From contig JARCOQ010000002.1 of NCBI GenBank assembly GCA_029207755.1, positions 40,744,244 through 40,808,243 on the forward strand: a DNA stretch of 64,000 bases, in the 5' to 3' direction. The stretch comes from Chamaea fasciata. Taxonomy: Eukaryota > Chordata > Aves > Passeriformes > Sylviidae. The first letter of the stretch is position 1, and every line of letters starts with the position of its first letter. Below the pieces are notes generated by a model that made no database searches, was not told the DNA's origin, and saw only the letters and a program-made list of their open reading frames with translations. This document shows positions 45,726 through 60,499 of the stretch, one piece after another. A program made the position numbers and the translations under genes.

Positions 45726-48700
45726 AAAAAGGCAGGAATGATGCGGGTCTGTCCTGCAAGACCACCAGCCCTATGCAAGCTACAGAGGGAATTCACTAAG
45801 CTTCTGTTTGCCTTTGGCTTTTGTGCTTCAGTTGGGAAAAAGTAATGGCTTTTAGATTATTATTCCAACTTCAGGACAAAGTTTGAGTACTTTGTGATCT
45901 ATAATTGTGATAAACCTACGTATTTACCATAAATCTGGGGGAAAAAAGGTTGCTTCCTAACTCTTGGGGTCCTTTTTGTTATATAAAACATGCAAGGGCG
46001 TTCAAAGAGAGATATTCCTTTAAATGTTTAGGTTTGATTCTCAGTATCAGGGAACTTCTGGTGCTCATTTTGTGCTTACCTTTCTGTCACACATCAGCAG
46101 GGAAACTCTGCCCTTCCTTATTGTACCTAAACCTGAAATTTAGTAGCACTTCAATTCACATTTCAGTCTTATGACTAGTCTTTAGTTTTCAGATTTTCCC
46201 ATTTGTATACTTGACCTCTGGCTTGAGGAGTCAGTAGCAGGATACATCTCCTTTTGCTGCCATTCATAATGTTAACCATTTCTGTGTGTTTGTTTTATGT
46301 ACTTGTTCTCTAAAAGACTGTGGTGGATGTATTCATTTTTAGAAGTAAACAGTGACAAATATTCCCATCTGGAGAATAATGAAAAGGTTGCTTCAGTTGA
46401 ACCTTAAGTTTGACTCACAAGGAAACAGACTTTTTCCATAATTTGAACTTCTAAAGTGGAAAATTAAAAGACAATTTAGGACAGTACGGAAGATTTTGAA
46501 TGGCTGCTGTGTCTGCTGGACATCTAATTATCTCTAACTTTTCTCTGGGAAAATTTGAGTCTCCTGACTGGTCTTTAATATCTCTAGAGATCTCTTCTTG
46601 CCTGGTCCTGAGCTATACATACTGTGTGGAAATAATTCTGATTATCCCATAGGTGCTTTACTTAGGTCAGCCTGGACGCAGCTGTTTAAAAGGCACCTGG
46701 CTCTGAGGAACACTGCCTGGTAGCACATTTCTGTAAAACCTTAAAAGCAGGGATGAATCCCACATGAAAACCCACATAACACAGAGCACTGCTGTTTGAA
46801 TGGCAAAATGAACAGGGTTATTACTGTGAGGAAGCAATGAAAGTTGGCACTACAGTGTGTCACAGTAAGGTTAAGTGATCTAAAGGCTGCAGGCCTATTC
46901 AATTAAGTAAATAGACAATCAATCACAAAGAATAACAGTTTTAAATAATAGGTTTACAAGCCTTGCAATCTTGTTCCACAGATTCTAGTGTTGTCCTATT
47001 TTCATTGTGCAGAACTGAAGATTTTCACTTAGGAATCAATTCTCTGCAGGACAGTGGTTGAAAGCACCTGGCAATTTAGGGAAAAACGTGGCCTGATGCT
47101 CAGAATAGGTTTGACACTTCAAGTTAGGAGATAGATAGAGTATCACCAGTTCCAACTGTGCCAAGCTCATGGGTGATTTTGAAATTTTAAATTCCAGAAG
47201 GTAGCAAATATACTCAGGACTTTACTTTGTATTCTGTAATTGCTGTATTATGTAATTGCTTTATCCGTATTTTCATGCTTAAAGGTTGAAGATTGCTTTG
47301 AATGTTTTTAACCAAAAGCTGAGCTTCTGCTATAATTGTGTATCTCAGTTGAAATTAAAACACTAAACTGCAGAGCCTCTAAGATATGATCATGAGGGCT
47401 AGCAAGACAGTGAGCTGCTAATAAATTCCAGGGAGGAGACACAACAATAAATTCAAGCTGATAGGAGCCATTTTAAACGGAGCTGCCTGAGATCTGATGC
47501 TAAATTCTGAAGTCTTCTACTGATTTATTGTAATTTGTGTACAACCTACAAATACTTTTCCCCTGCATCCCATAATGATGCCACTGCTTCCATGGTTATG
47601 GTTATCCAGAAATCTGAGAAAGTGACTGGAGTTCCTCCACCTACTGGTGTGTCCCACTGTTCCTTCTTGTGTGGGGATAAACAATAGATCACAAAACTTG
47701 ACAGCAATGACAGTGCAAAAAATCAGACCACAGACACACATCTGGTGATCATAAGATTGCAGAAAATTTGCCCTAGGACCTTTGTTTACAAAAATAATTA
47801 AAAACATGTGTTGATAATCCCTAGTAGGTGTTTGGGGGTTGTTTTTGTTTGTCTTTTTTACTTTTTTAATCCAAAGAAGGGAACTTTATATAATTTTTAG
47901 TTGGCCTTCTCTACTGTTCACCAATCTTAGCCTAGTATTAAAGAGGTTTGCTAAAGGTTAATCTTCCTGGTCCTGCTCCAAGCAACATTGGAGAAGTACT
48001 TTTTGTTTCTCTGTAAGACAAGATATCACACCTGTAATATTGCTGGTTTAGTCAAATCAGATCCGAAAATTCCCATATAGGTCTCTGAAACTCTTCTTTT
48101 TGCCTTCCTGTCTATTCCACATCTGCACTTCATCTTCTGGTCCTTAAACTGTGGTTTGGGAAAGGAGACACAAACCTCCCTATTGTAAATGGAGCAGGAA
48201 AGTTTTCTTTCTGAGGGCCCACGTGTCACTCATATTATTGAACATAGGGGTGACATTTCCAGATGCATGACATGCTTCCTGGATAATTCTTGACTGGACC
48301 ACTTACATGAACAGTTGCTGTCTAACAAAATAAATTACAAAAATGGGTCTTTGTGTTTTCTGAAATTTACAAAGAAAGTATGATAAAAGTGCTTTTAAAT
48401 CTCATCTCAATAACAAAACAAGGCAAGGGATGCAACTTAAAATTCTTGTAAGTAAAGAGTTTTCTGCTAAAGTACAAAGCTGTTCAAATTGCCAGTCTAT
48501 AAAAGACTGGCTAACCTTAACATTTGACTGTGAGCAATTCGAATTTAGTGTCCTACAAGTTCACCAGTCCTCTCCGGCATGGCTCACTTGATGGTCGTAT
48601 GGGCTAAGCAGTCTCTACAGTAATACTTCTGGAAAAATTTCCCATTTTTTCTCTTAGGCCATTGCATGTTGGATGGGGGCAGGCTGGTGATGGGGAAAGA

Positions 48701-51700
48701 AAAAGGTACTGACTGAAAACTATACAATTTCAAAGTGTAAGAAATACAGTTCTCTAGACACAATAAGGGCAGTAGGGGCAGCTTCTGTTCAATCTAAATT
48801 GACTTTTCTCTCTCTGTTGTACAGCACACCTGATCCTGAGAAAAGCTGAACTTTCATCCTCTCCTGTTCCTGGCAGAATTAGTGGAAGGTATCCTGTTGT
48901 ACTGTGAGTGATTGTGAGGTTCAATTGTATTGCTCCAAATCAACTTAACTGGCACTGAAGACACTGCTGATCCCTGGTATCCCAGAAGGATTACATTGCT
49001 GTGCCCTCTTCATCTACTTTATATCTTGGACTAAGCCTCTGGTTTCACTCTCAGCAAATATCTAAACTCTCATCTGCTGTGAAATGTGACAAAATAAACA
49101 TTGATCTACCTGAATAATGACGTATTTTTACGGAATTATTGTTCTAAAATGGAAGGAAAGGCACTTTGCTTCTACGCTGATATTACCAATACCTAACTTT
49201 GGAAAATCTTATTGCTCAGATCACCAGTCAAGCCTGAGTATCTCCCAAAGCAGGATGCTTGCGGGTAATCAAGAAATTAATTAGAATGCTATCAGTGAAA
49301 CATTCTAACTTTAACTTCTTCTCTGACGTGGGAAATAAACCATGGAGTTTTAGAGTCTTTTTTAAGTATGCAAATGGGAGAAAATATAAAAGAGAAGGGT
49401 GTGGAAACAGGAAGACAAAACTTCATTAATATTTACTATTTTATTTGTTCTTCCTCTCTCTTCCTAAAGTTCTGTTTGTCTTTCTGCATTTTGGGTACTT
49501 AGTATTCTAGGACAAGCTTTTTCTTGATTTACATCTTGGGGAAGAAGGAAGCTTCATTTTTGTGAGCTGACCCAGCTCCATGGCCACTGTGTTGTTTCTG
49601 ATCTGAATCCTAAGCAGGAAGAAACGTCAAAACTTGAGACACTTCTAAAATCTGTGGTAATCTCAGTTTTTGGGATCAAATTTCACCAGAGCTGATGAAG
49701 GGAAGGGGGAAGGAAAAAGAACATCTGCTCTAGCTTATACTTAATCATGATCTAAAAGTCTGCTCCTCTACAATACTCTCTCAGACTATTTCCCATGGCA
49801 TGGGTTATTCAGAAGTAGACAGCACAAAACACAATTTTAATTCCTAATTTATCCAGTCAGCCACTAAGTTCTCCAACCTCTATTTTTAAAAACCTTCAAC
49901 ACTCTCACTAATTAAGAGTGCCTTCTACCTCCAGCTGTTAATGGGCACAAACATGACCAGTTTGAAATATGTCTAATCAGAGCACTGCCTGATTCTGTCC
50001 TCATACAACAGCTAATACCCTAAGGGACAAATTATGTTTTCAGATGCACGCACTCATCCCATTCAGCAACAGCTATAGGAAGTTCATCCATTAGAGAGAA
50101 AATATATATATTGCAATTAGCTGCACAGGTTTATTTATTCCTTTTTTTCCTAACCTTTTTTTTTCCTGCATTAATTTATTTATTGTGGATTTGTCTTGCA
50201 TCTTATTTTTTATTCTAGGAGTGCTATTTTCTTGAGGATACTCTCCTTTATATGTGTGCCCAAACCTGCAAAGCACCTTGAAGAACCCACTGTTTTTAAA
50301 AAACCTTTCACAAAATGTATTCACAGGAACTCAAGGTACTCTGCAGTTGCAAATTAATCTCAAAATAGCAGTGTTTATTGACAGTTAAAGTTCGATAATC
50401 TCTCCAGTATGATCATGAACTTCAGGTTCTCTCTCCATTTCCTGTGGACGTGTAGATTTAGTTTCCCACACTGCTTAGACAGAGAAGAGAGATGTCTTGT
50501 GGATTATCCTCAGCCCATGGTTCCTGCATGTACTTAAATGGTACTTTGCAGCAGCAAAATGATGTATTTTGAAGGTAGGAGGAAGAAATAAAAGCATCAG
50601 GACTCAGCTGTGGGAGGAGGTTTTGAAGGAGGGATTGGAGCATTTGTGGTCCAAGCAGAGGTGCTGGAGGCACAAGTAGTTATCCTAAAGTTTTAGGGGG
50701 TGGAGAGGGAAAGGCAGGGTTGGCTCAAGTGTTCTTTTGTTCTATACCCATGCAAGAATCCCCATGTTACCTCTTGCCTTAGTGTCTTCTGTTACTCTTT
50801 TGCTTGTTTGCTGAAATTCGTAATGCCTTTTCAGAGGAAGGGAATGAGAAAATCAGCGCTTGGTATATGAATTTCTAGCAAGTCTGAAGCTGATTTCAAA
50901 ATACCTGGGATTAGTGAGATAAAAGTTGCTGAAAATTAAGGCGAAACTGCCTATCAGTCAACTAGAGCTACGTTCAGTGAAAACAGGAAAGCTGACTATA
51001 AAACCACTCACCCCAAAGAAGGCAACAAGTAACTAATGCTTCACAGGCATTTAATTGCCATGGTCACTATTGTCAAGCTTTTGCCCTACTGTTTTCCTAA
51101 TACTAATTTAGTTTTTGCATCACCAAATTCAGCTTCCTAGTCAGTGTGTTATGCTCTCTCTTCAGTTCTGGATTCACACGTAATTTGAGGGTCACAGCCA
51201 GGCTGAAGACAGTTGTATTTTAACTTTGAAGACATTGGTAGATCAGATGAGGTAGCAGCTTTTGTACAAATACCTGTTTCCAGAGATGTGTGCAATTGAA
51301 CCCAGCAGGCAATCTCCACAAGGTAATGGGCAAGCTCTTTGACCCTTACCTAGGTGTATAATGTGTCTTGCAAAGTTGGAACAGTGGAACAAAATGTTTG
51401 TTAAATTCAGTGGGAGGAAAGGGGAGACATGCATACTTTTTAGGTAATTCTGTCCTGCCCTATAAGGAGTATTTCCAGGATTTCAAAACATTCCTGTCCA
51501 TAATGGTCTTTTCCAAACTAATACCATTAGCAAGAATTTCATAGAAGTCTTGCTGGTACTGTGGAAGATGTTAAAAATACTGGACTTCTGGTGGTCTACA
51601 TGCTAGACAAAAGGTTTGCCTTTTCTGACAGGCATATAAAATTGATTCCATACCTTCATCCATCTGAATGCTTTCAAGTGTTTTTCATGGGTAAAATGTA

Positions 51701-54700
51701 GTCCATCCCAAGGTGGCTTGGTATGAAGGCAGACCTGCTGCTACCTGGATGGATTAGTGACAGATAACACACGGATTTGAGTAACTATTCACAGTCCCTA
51801 GATTAAGATGAGAGCCGCTGCTCTCTGCTTCACGTCTGCAGGAAAGAAATGGATTTGAGTTGGTAAATGAGGAAAGACTGTGGTCTGAGCTGGTCTAGCA
51901 ACTCATCTCAATGTTTGTAAGAGCTTTTTTAAGATGACTTTTTGGTGGGTCATAACCTTTATTATCAGTGTTGTTTGTCAGGAAAAGTTACCTACATCCT
52001 GACAGAGGGAAGAGCAGGCAGGCAAGCAGCAACAGCATTAAAATGCAAAGTGTATTTAGCATAAGCTGTCAAATAGTGAAATACTGCTCTGTTGTTGCTC
52101 CTGACTGCAATTTCACTTGTCATGAATTTGTATTCTAGCTTGCAAATTAATCTATTAGTTATATTTCTGCCAGCACAAGAACACAGTCAATGCAGCTTGT
52201 ATATACTATAGTTTTCTTTGCACTTTAGGAATTACAGATTTTTTTGGCAATTTCAGCCAATTAATATTTGATCTTTTCCCCTCCATGATTTCAATATGTG
52301 ACCCTAATTCTTCATAAACCAATATGTAAGCGTGTTAATACTTGCAGATAGAAGAAGCTTTGCTTAGGACTTTTGTTTAAAAAAATTCTAACTAGGAAAG
52401 AAATCATGTAAGTTACTTGTTTTTTATGAAGAAACTGTCTCTGAACACAGCTATTTATAGACTATGAAGAACAATTTGGTTAATAATCAATTTTAATTTT
52501 CTTGCAAGTAAAACAGCGCGGATGAAACTGCCTGCATTTTGTCCTAATCCAAAATTTAAAGAAAAATTTAGGTGATTTTTAATTCTTTTTTTGCAGTTTC
52601 TGTTGGCTACAGATGTGCAGTGAGGTTTGCATTTTGTGGTTCATTACAGAACCCATTAAAACCATGGAAACCATGAAAAGCCTCTCTTCCCAAGCAAGAG
52701 AACTCAGCAATTCCAGCAGGTACCAGCTCACACTAAGACTCCTGTGAATCCTTACATTTATTGTGACCCAGATCAGCCATGGTGAAAAATGCTTCCTTCC
52801 CTTTGTTGATGGTCCTAGGCTTTTCTGTGATGTGGAAAACTCCACTGTAAAGTTTGCACCATATGCATGCTTAAAGTCTTCTTAATCATTACTTCAGCTC
52901 AAGGATGAGGTATTTCTGCTTTCAGTCATTTCTCAGTTCCCTCTGAACCGGTATCTTAAGATTTTGCATGATGCTTGGTTAAGCATCTTAAGATTCTTAA
53001 GAATTCTTAAGATTTTTCTTGCTGCTACAAGGCTTTTAAAGTGCTTTGCGCTTTCATTGTGATCTCTAACTGAGCAGAAATAGGAATTTACTTTAATAAT
53101 TTATAATTATTATGATCTGGTGTTGAAACTAGAAATACTTAAAGCTTATGAAACAGATTGCTCTTCTAAGATTTCACATTAAGTTCCATGAATGAAAAAA
53201 AAAAAATAGAAAATTGTGGGGACTTAGCTATATTAGGCATGAACTCTACCTCACCCAGTTTCTGTATAAAATTAAATGCCTGGTCTGAACTCATTATGGG
53301 CCTCCCTTGACAGCTAATGGAGACAATGACATCTTCCTGCTGGAACAGTGACCTTTGCCTAAATGAGACATCTTTCATTGTATAAGATAAAATGCTATAT
53401 AAAGGTTCTTATTTTTCTCTGCTGATATAAGTTAGATGGTTACTATGATTAGACATTTAACTCTTAGCCCACATAAATTAATTGTGATGAATCCACCCAT
53501 GAATATTTGCACGTTCTATGTTTTGTTTTTAAATTGAAGTAGTAAACAAGGTGATTTGATATTGATTCTTGATTAGTCAGACACGATTTCTTTATCAGAG
53601 GATATAACTTTTTGTTTATGGCATGTGAGTATGAGGCTTGGAAGCAAAACAATAGAAAGGGAGAAATTTTCTAGATGGTTCTTTTGTTTCCTTGCTTTGG
53701 TCATTCTTATTACAATGTTGAATAAAAAATAACCATAAAAACTTGTCCTTTTTATGTGCTTAATAGAAAAATATTTTAAAAATCAACATTATCAAAATAG
53801 GATTAAAATTGCATAACTGTAATTAAGCAAAATAAATTTGAGTATTGCATTTCTCCAGACTAAGATAACTGAAGTCTAATCAATGAACTGATGAATTAAC
53901 CATAGTATGTAAATAAATCAATAATTCGCCAGTGTTGGATAACAGTTAAGATTCACTAAATGAAAATCTTCTACATACAGGTATTTCTTACAAATGATCA
54001 ATTACAGAAATAAAAACGATGCAACCTCCTTCCCTTACTGTCTTTTATGTGGGAAGAAGGAGCATCAATGCCCCTGTTCAATATGGGATTTACACAGTTA
54101 ACTCTTGCTCCTTGTGTCCTTATCCTATCCTTATAGAATAATGCTTACCTTTGTTTTAAGGATTATGTGGGAGATTTCTTTCTTCCATTATTATTATATT
54201 GTTAGAGTGATACATGGCATTCTGAAATGGTGTTTGCCCAAAATAAGGATCTTCTGGTGCATTTGCTGAATAAACAAGGGCAGACTCATCTGCATCTCTA
54301 CACATGCTTTGGAGAATATCAGAACAGTATTTATAGGCAGAGGCAATATGTTTATTAAACAATCTTGCTGGAAGGATGTGACAGGCTTTCAGACGGACAA
54401 GTCTCTTTCCAGATCTGAAGTAAAAAGAAGGAATTTAAAAACCAATGCTCAGAGGAATGCATTAGATGAGACATATTGAAATGACAGCAGTTGGTACTTG
54501 GGGAGATGGAAGGAGCAAAATGGGAGAGAGTAGAAAGGCATTTATTGCCTGCAGTAAAGAGAGTATTCCCTACACTGCTTGTTGTGTATTTTTATTATCT
54601 CAGAATGATTTATCACTTCAGCAGAAAATTAACAAAGATTCTTGCTTATTTGGATCACATACAGGATTGTTTTTAATGGTAAACAGACTTTACTGGAACA

Positions 54701-55865
54701 GGATTCCACAAAATTCAAACTACTTTCAAAAGAAAATTTTAAACTCATGTACACTAGTTCTTACCCAATCTATACCCTCTGCCTCCAAATTTAATAATAT
54801 GTAGTATATCCTTAAGAAACCTATTTAAGATGATAAAAAGGTCATAATTAATTTAAATAGAAATGAGACAGACAATTATTCAATGAAATATAATGTACTT
54901 TACAGGTATCTATGTGATATATTCCTTCTCAGCCATTTGAACACTATGGGAAGGACACTACCAATTGTAATAAAAATCATTAAAAAAATGTCTAATTATT
55001 TATCATGTATTTAAAGACAGGAAATCTGTAAATAACACATAAAATTATGGATAATGATTCTTGTACAGTCTTTGTACTTAGTCTGTAGCATTATTTGATG
55101 TTTGAAAGTGAAAGTTTATTCATCTACTAATGCCAATGAAATAAGGTTTGCACTGAGAAGAATTTATTCCCTGAATAACCCTACCAGAAGCAGGTATGGA
55201 ATGAATTTCACTGATTACTTTTTGTAAAGAATCATTTTAATTTGCATTTACGCAGTGCTTGGTATCAAAGGATCTGAAAGCATATGACTGTTAATTAAAT
55301 TTCATGACTGGTCCCTGTGGAAGATACGCCTAGTGTTATCATTTAAATTTTTGTTGTATTATTAAAATCTTGGCATTCCTTCTCACCATTGTCTTCCCAT
55401 GGAAAAGGTTGAGCTGAATTTGGTGTTAAGTTTGTTTTTCTCAGTTCTACCTCAGTGATTACAGTCAATGAAGACTGATAAACTTTTTAGGTGTGATGGC
55501 CCATGGAATGGAATGTTCATTTTAGGAGATTTAGGGAGTATTTTAGGACTCATTATAAACTCCTTAAGCATTGAAGAACCTAAGACAATTCCAGGAAATA
55601 CTGAGGCAAAGAGTGATTATTGAGGTCTTGCTTTTTAGCCCCTTGTTTAAAGATGCAGGACATTTTCCCTTCATGGGGGTTGCAGTGTTCTAAGTCCTAG
55701 AAAATACGTCTGCACCTCCATTAGAGGCATCCTTCTGAATGCAGGCTCTGTAGAGGAAGATAATGCTGCCCTTCTTTCCAGTGTTAGATCTCTTACAACA
55801 GTAAGCTTGAATTTGGATTTAGGCATCTAAATTTCACCCTCATCCAACTTATAGTATTACTAGCC

Positions 55866-55886
55866 TTTTTTTTTTTTTTTTTTTTC
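55866..55886. repeat. T21 homopolymer
   Basis: Twenty-one T followed directly by CAG. It could be the poly(A) remnant of a minus-strand retro-insertion or chance low complexity. Confidence 0.9.
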
Positions 55887-57744
55887 AGCTGACTTGATGA
55901 AACCGAGCAAATACAACACATCTTCCCCTTCTAGGAAATCATAGGAAAAAAAGTGTATGTAGCCCTTGTTCTGTGCCTGAGATGTTTCGGTTTTCTGAAA
56001 TTCTTTTCCCAAGGAATTTTCTGTAAACAAAAAAAACAAAATTGTAACTGTACTGTGTTATTCATTCCTTTTCCTAGGAGGGACTTCTTGATGTCCCTTT
56101 AGTCTGACCAATGTGATTGAAAAGATTTGCCTTTGTTTCACCAATCAAATTGGTCAGTGTAGAATAATATAAAAGAGAAACACATCCCAAGAAAAAAGGA
56201 GTCATTTTCAGCCTTCTGAAGCTCAAAGTGTGTGTTGTTGTGGTGTAAAACAATGTGAAGTGTATGAGGACTATAGCTCAACATCACAACAAATTACCCA
56301 GGGAGATCATACAATTTCTGTCCTTGGAAATTTTCAGGAGCAGATTAAACATACATATGATACCTGATTTCATACTGGAAACTGACCCCCTCCCACTAAG
56401 ACAGTGGTCTAGGTTACCTCATGATTTCCCTTACAACTGAAATGATTATGCTTCTGTGAAATCTTGCTGTGTGGATATCTGGTCTGGATACTCTGGCAGA
56501 AACCAGCAATGCATTGTCAGTGGTTTTGCTCACTATGATTGCATTATTATCAACTCAGCAACACATCAACCATCAGATTGACTTTGGGGGGATTATAGTT
56601 GCTCAGATTTATTTGGGTTTATCCTGTATTCAGCTTCTTAATAGTTTTGTCTGCTTCTTCTGGGCTCAATGTTCTTATTTATCTTCAACAAGAGTGGCTA
56701 AGTCAGGAAATGCTGATTCATGAGACTCATTGGCATAGTTGTAAATACAAACCAGAAAACTCAACTCCATCCTCATGATGGTGTCTGCACTGAACATCAA
56801 CTTTTCCGAGAAAACCTGTTCTGGACTACACAAGCAGAATGGAGCAGAGCAGAGTTATAGGAATTAAAGCTCTGCTTCTTAGCAGAAGCCTGTGTGAAAT
56901 CCCTAGGTTTCTGTGCAATGGTCAATGTCCAGTAGCCAGTGCTAGTCACAGCCACCACTCACAAGTGTGAGTAGTTATTTCTATGGTAGTTATTTCTTCC
57001 AAGCATTTCAGAGGGAGCAAAATTATAAAAATGCTTCCACTTTGGTTGCAGCTGTACAGCAAATATCAGTAAAGAAATATTTTGTTTAAAATTTTGCAGT
57101 TCACTGCCCACAGAAGACTCTAGTAGGCTTGCAAGGCTTTTCAGGGTCTGATGGTGATCAACCATTTGTCTGCCATCCATAGTCTACCATCCTGGTTGCA
57201 AATTAAAAGAGGGATGGTTTTTCTGGAGTTGATGCAGCTGGTCAGTCACTGAGAGTTCAAAACAATATGAAGATAAATGGAAAGTGTATGTGCATACGTA
57301 TGTATATACACAAATATTTTTATTACGATCAAAACCATGGGACAGGGTAAATTTGGTTCCAATGTTTTCTTGTATTGATTGTTTAACTAAAAGTTGCAGT
57401 CTGGGTAACCATAGGTATATATTAATCTCAACTAACTACAGACAATTAATTTCAAGCTCTTTTTCTTCTATGAGTAATAAGAAGAAACTGGGCACTATAA
57501 AACAGTGTGTCACACATGAAACATCTAAGATAGATGCATGGATACAGAAGATGAATCCTAACTAGAACCTTCCCCCTTCAGCACAGTTACCATTAATGTC
57601 ATTACTTTCTTAAGAAATTCTTCCAGAGAGTGAATATTCCAGCTTCCAAAAATTTTGAAATTTAAAAAAGTGGTGTGGTGACTTCTGCGTTCTTCTGTTT
57701 GGTTACTTACATGATCTTAGTGTATTCTGTCTCTCATCATAGGA

Positions 57745-57822
57745 TTTATGATGGCAGGGGGCTGTAACTAGATGATCATTAAAGTACTTTACATCCCAAA
57801 CCATTCTGTGATTCTATGATAT
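57745..57822 (+). mobile_element. CR1 LINE 3' terminus, short
   Basis: Forward CR1 end: ggcagggggctgtaactaga, tgatcattaaagt, then cccaaaccattctgtgattc and tatgat. Less than 80 bp remains. Confidence 0.85.
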
Positions 57823-59084
57823 TTCTCCAGGGATCTACCATGAGTAGTTATTTCTGTATAATTTTTTTTCTTTTTTGATTGCTCTTGTCTTTTTTTGAAT
57901 CCTCATTTGAGTGCACATACCAAATAAGAAGCAGAAGTTGATCCCTGTTGTCACAAATCAATAAATATTAACTAAGATATTAAATACTGATGAGTTCAAA
58001 ATTAATGCAAATATCAATGAAAAATACATTTTGCTGTGTATCAAAGCAAGACATAAACCCAGTATTCTTTTTTCCCTGGTATATGTGCAGATATTGCTAA
58101 ATTCTATAACTGTGTGCATTTGAAGATAAAAACTGATCAGTTATGCTTTGCTACATATATTGACCACCATATTCATATTTCTAAATTGATGCATCTAATT
58201 TGAACTTCTTACTTAAATGAATGAGTTGCTTTACTTATTTTTCTAAATGAAAATTCTAAAGAAGAGGTGAAACTAAAACCACTGAAAAAGAAATAATGGC
58301 CCTTCTGTAAAGGCAGCATTAAATTTGATAAAGTTCATTGTTATGAATTAGGATTGAGTGAATTATCATGACAAGAGAAATGTATTTCCAGGACCTGTTA
58401 TTAACCATTACTCATGAGCTAAAAGAACAGAGATAGTTTCAGCTGGTTTCAGCCAGTCAAGAAATATGCTTCCTATGTGCAATAATACTAAGAATTTCAC
58501 AATAATTTTTCTTTATATGTCATCTTTACCATTATTTTTAAATTTATTTCTTTATTAATTTCTCTAAATCCTTACTGTCTGGGGCTTTGCTTACTGGAAA
58601 AGATTCAATAATTGTGAATGAAATGCAGGTATGGAAAATACGATGCAGGGGAAAAATGTTTAGGAAGATAAACATGAACATAAACACACTAGAAGATGAC
58701 CTTGGCAAAGCTAAAGCAAAATTTGAGCAAAGCTAAATACTAACCATTCTGTTCAAAATGTCCTGATTCATCCATGATAAGCAGTTGCAGACTTAGGGAA
58801 AAAAGGCTTAGGTCCTTTTATATATAGAATTTCACCCATATCTCAGAATCATCTTCCTTGTTTTGGAGAAGGTACTTAACATTTTTCAGGGACAGGATTT
58901 ATGCCAGAGATGTGCAACCACAGGGAGCCCAGAGGAGAGCCCAAACCAACCACTATCTAACATGGATGTGGCACTTTTGTCTGTATTCTGCTTACAGGAG
59001 AGTCTGAATATTGACTCCCTCCTCAGAACCTCTTTCCTCCATCCTAATCATCAGGAAAAGGGTTAGGCACTGTAGGAGATCAGT
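57823..59084. other. Non-coding host DNA, nothing recognised
   Basis: AT-rich, without a supported gene or repeat. Confidence 0.5.
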
Positions 59085-59693
59085 TTGGCTGAACAGGGAT
59101 CCCTGATGGAGGTCAGATTCATAATGGAAACTCCGACGGAAGCTTTGTCAGGAAATAGAGATGAGGACAAGCTACCAAGAAAGTTGTTTGCAGTGATTCT
59201 TCAAGTGATGAATACCAGGCTATACTGGGATCCTTTAACAACAATGAAGGTTGAGAGAAAATACTTATTAGATATGGTTTTTCCCTCTCTTTTGAGTATG
59301 TCCAGGTTTGGGACCCAACCACATGTTCAGGAATCCAGACCACAAGATGTGTGAAAAGAGGGAGCAGGCTTTTTTCAGCTGGAGAAGAGATTAGAAAGGG
59401 AAACTGACTGTTCTCTTCCCCTACCTGAAGAGAATTATAGAAAAGGTAAAACCAGATTCTCTCAGCGGCACATGATAAGCAGACAAGAACCAACAACTGA
59501 AAGTCATAATAAAGGAAATTTCCACTAGGCATAAGAGAATAACTTTACAGAGGCTGTGAAATCTCCATCTCAAGAAATGTTGCAAACTGGTCCAGAAAAG
59601 TCGCTGAGCAGCCTAGTCAGACTCCTTGAACAGGAATTTGGATCATGTAGTTTCCACAGATCCCTCCAAGCTTAATAGTTTCTCATTCTATGC
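59085..59693 (+). mobile_element. Degenerate CR1 LINE, older subfamily, internally deleted
   Basis: The right half has CR1 3' landmarks in order: cagctggagaagagatt, cccctacctgaagagaatta, acaagaaccaacaactga, ggctgtgaaatctccatctc, cttgaacaggaatttggatc and a decayed ending ccctccaagcttaat. The left part (gaacagggatccctgatgga) resembles an upstream pol segment, so a large internal piece is missing. A 137-aa minus-strand frame and an 89-aa plus-strand frame over it are shadows. Confidence 0.6.
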
Positions 59694-60499
59694 CATCCAG
59701 CTTCAGATCAAGATGTTAATTCCTATTCATCTTTTACTCCTGAAAGTGTCCAGTTACTGTCTTCCAGTAGTCTTTGGGTCTAAAAAAATAATTCATCAAT
59801 CTCAAAAGGAGAAAGTATACAAGTCAAGTTGGGAGACAATAAAAAGAATACTTCAGTGCAAGAAACCTCAGACCTTTCCAATGGATGGAAACCTTATGTG
59901 TGAAGTTTAAACTGTGGATCACATAAGTGAGATGACTTTCTGTTAACTTGAGGGATTTAAAAATTGTGCAACAGAAAGGACGTGACTGGGTAAGACACAT
60001 TATCAAAGAGTGTCCATGGCTCTAAGTTTTTGCTGAAGGAAAAAGTCAATAGTGACACAAGTACCTGGGACCAAAGAGGCAAAAATGGTACCTTTTCCAC
60101 TGTATAAAGTATGGATACTGCAGCTGGGAAAAGAAAAGGCAGGCAAGGTCTTGTGCATGTATGAAGATTTTTAAACATTAGTGGGAATGCAGAAACTGTG
60201 AAAAGTTAGCAGCATCTGTAACTGGCCTGGGAAAGTCATGCTGAGGATAGGCAGCCTGAAAAGTGAAATGTGATACAGGCTTGCCAAGGAAGGAGATTGG
60301 AACAAAAATTGGAAAGAGATTTAAATAAGAGGGTCAATCTTCATGGCAAAGGCTCCATAATCACTCCATGAGAAATGATGTACAGATCTGGTGTGCAGAC
60401 CAATCCTCCACCATCAACAGAAGTGCATGAAACATAAATGGAAGCGTGTTTGCATCTTTCTTAAGTATTTGGTACAGGTTGTATTTAAATTAGGTTATG
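59694..60499. other. Unassigned DNA between two CR1 fragments
   Basis: No family recognised. A short zinc-knuckle-like stretch was considered and rejected. Confidence 0.4.

Larger units (their letters stand above)
44628..57744. other. Long non-coding host DNA, no gene recognised
   Basis: About 13 kb of AT-rich sequence. It holds a heptamer repeat (45691-45725) and a T21 run (55866-55886). Frames up to about 112 aa (54466-54804) show no domain. A weak exon-like interval lies at 48825-48903. Confidence 0.5.

Noticed and set aside
52740..52880. Plus-strand stretch resembling a decayed exon (HGEKCFLPF)
   Set aside because: Short, interrupted by a stop and matching no family I can name; similarity to zinc-finger linkers is superficial.
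55866..55889. T21-CAG considered as a splice acceptor
   Set aside because: No exon-like sequence or donor follows; a homopolymer alone is not enough.
59940..60160. Possible retroviral zinc-knuckle relic (a HIIKECP-like stretch)
   Set aside because: The upstream Cys pair is missing, frames are broken and no surrounding gag similarity was seen.
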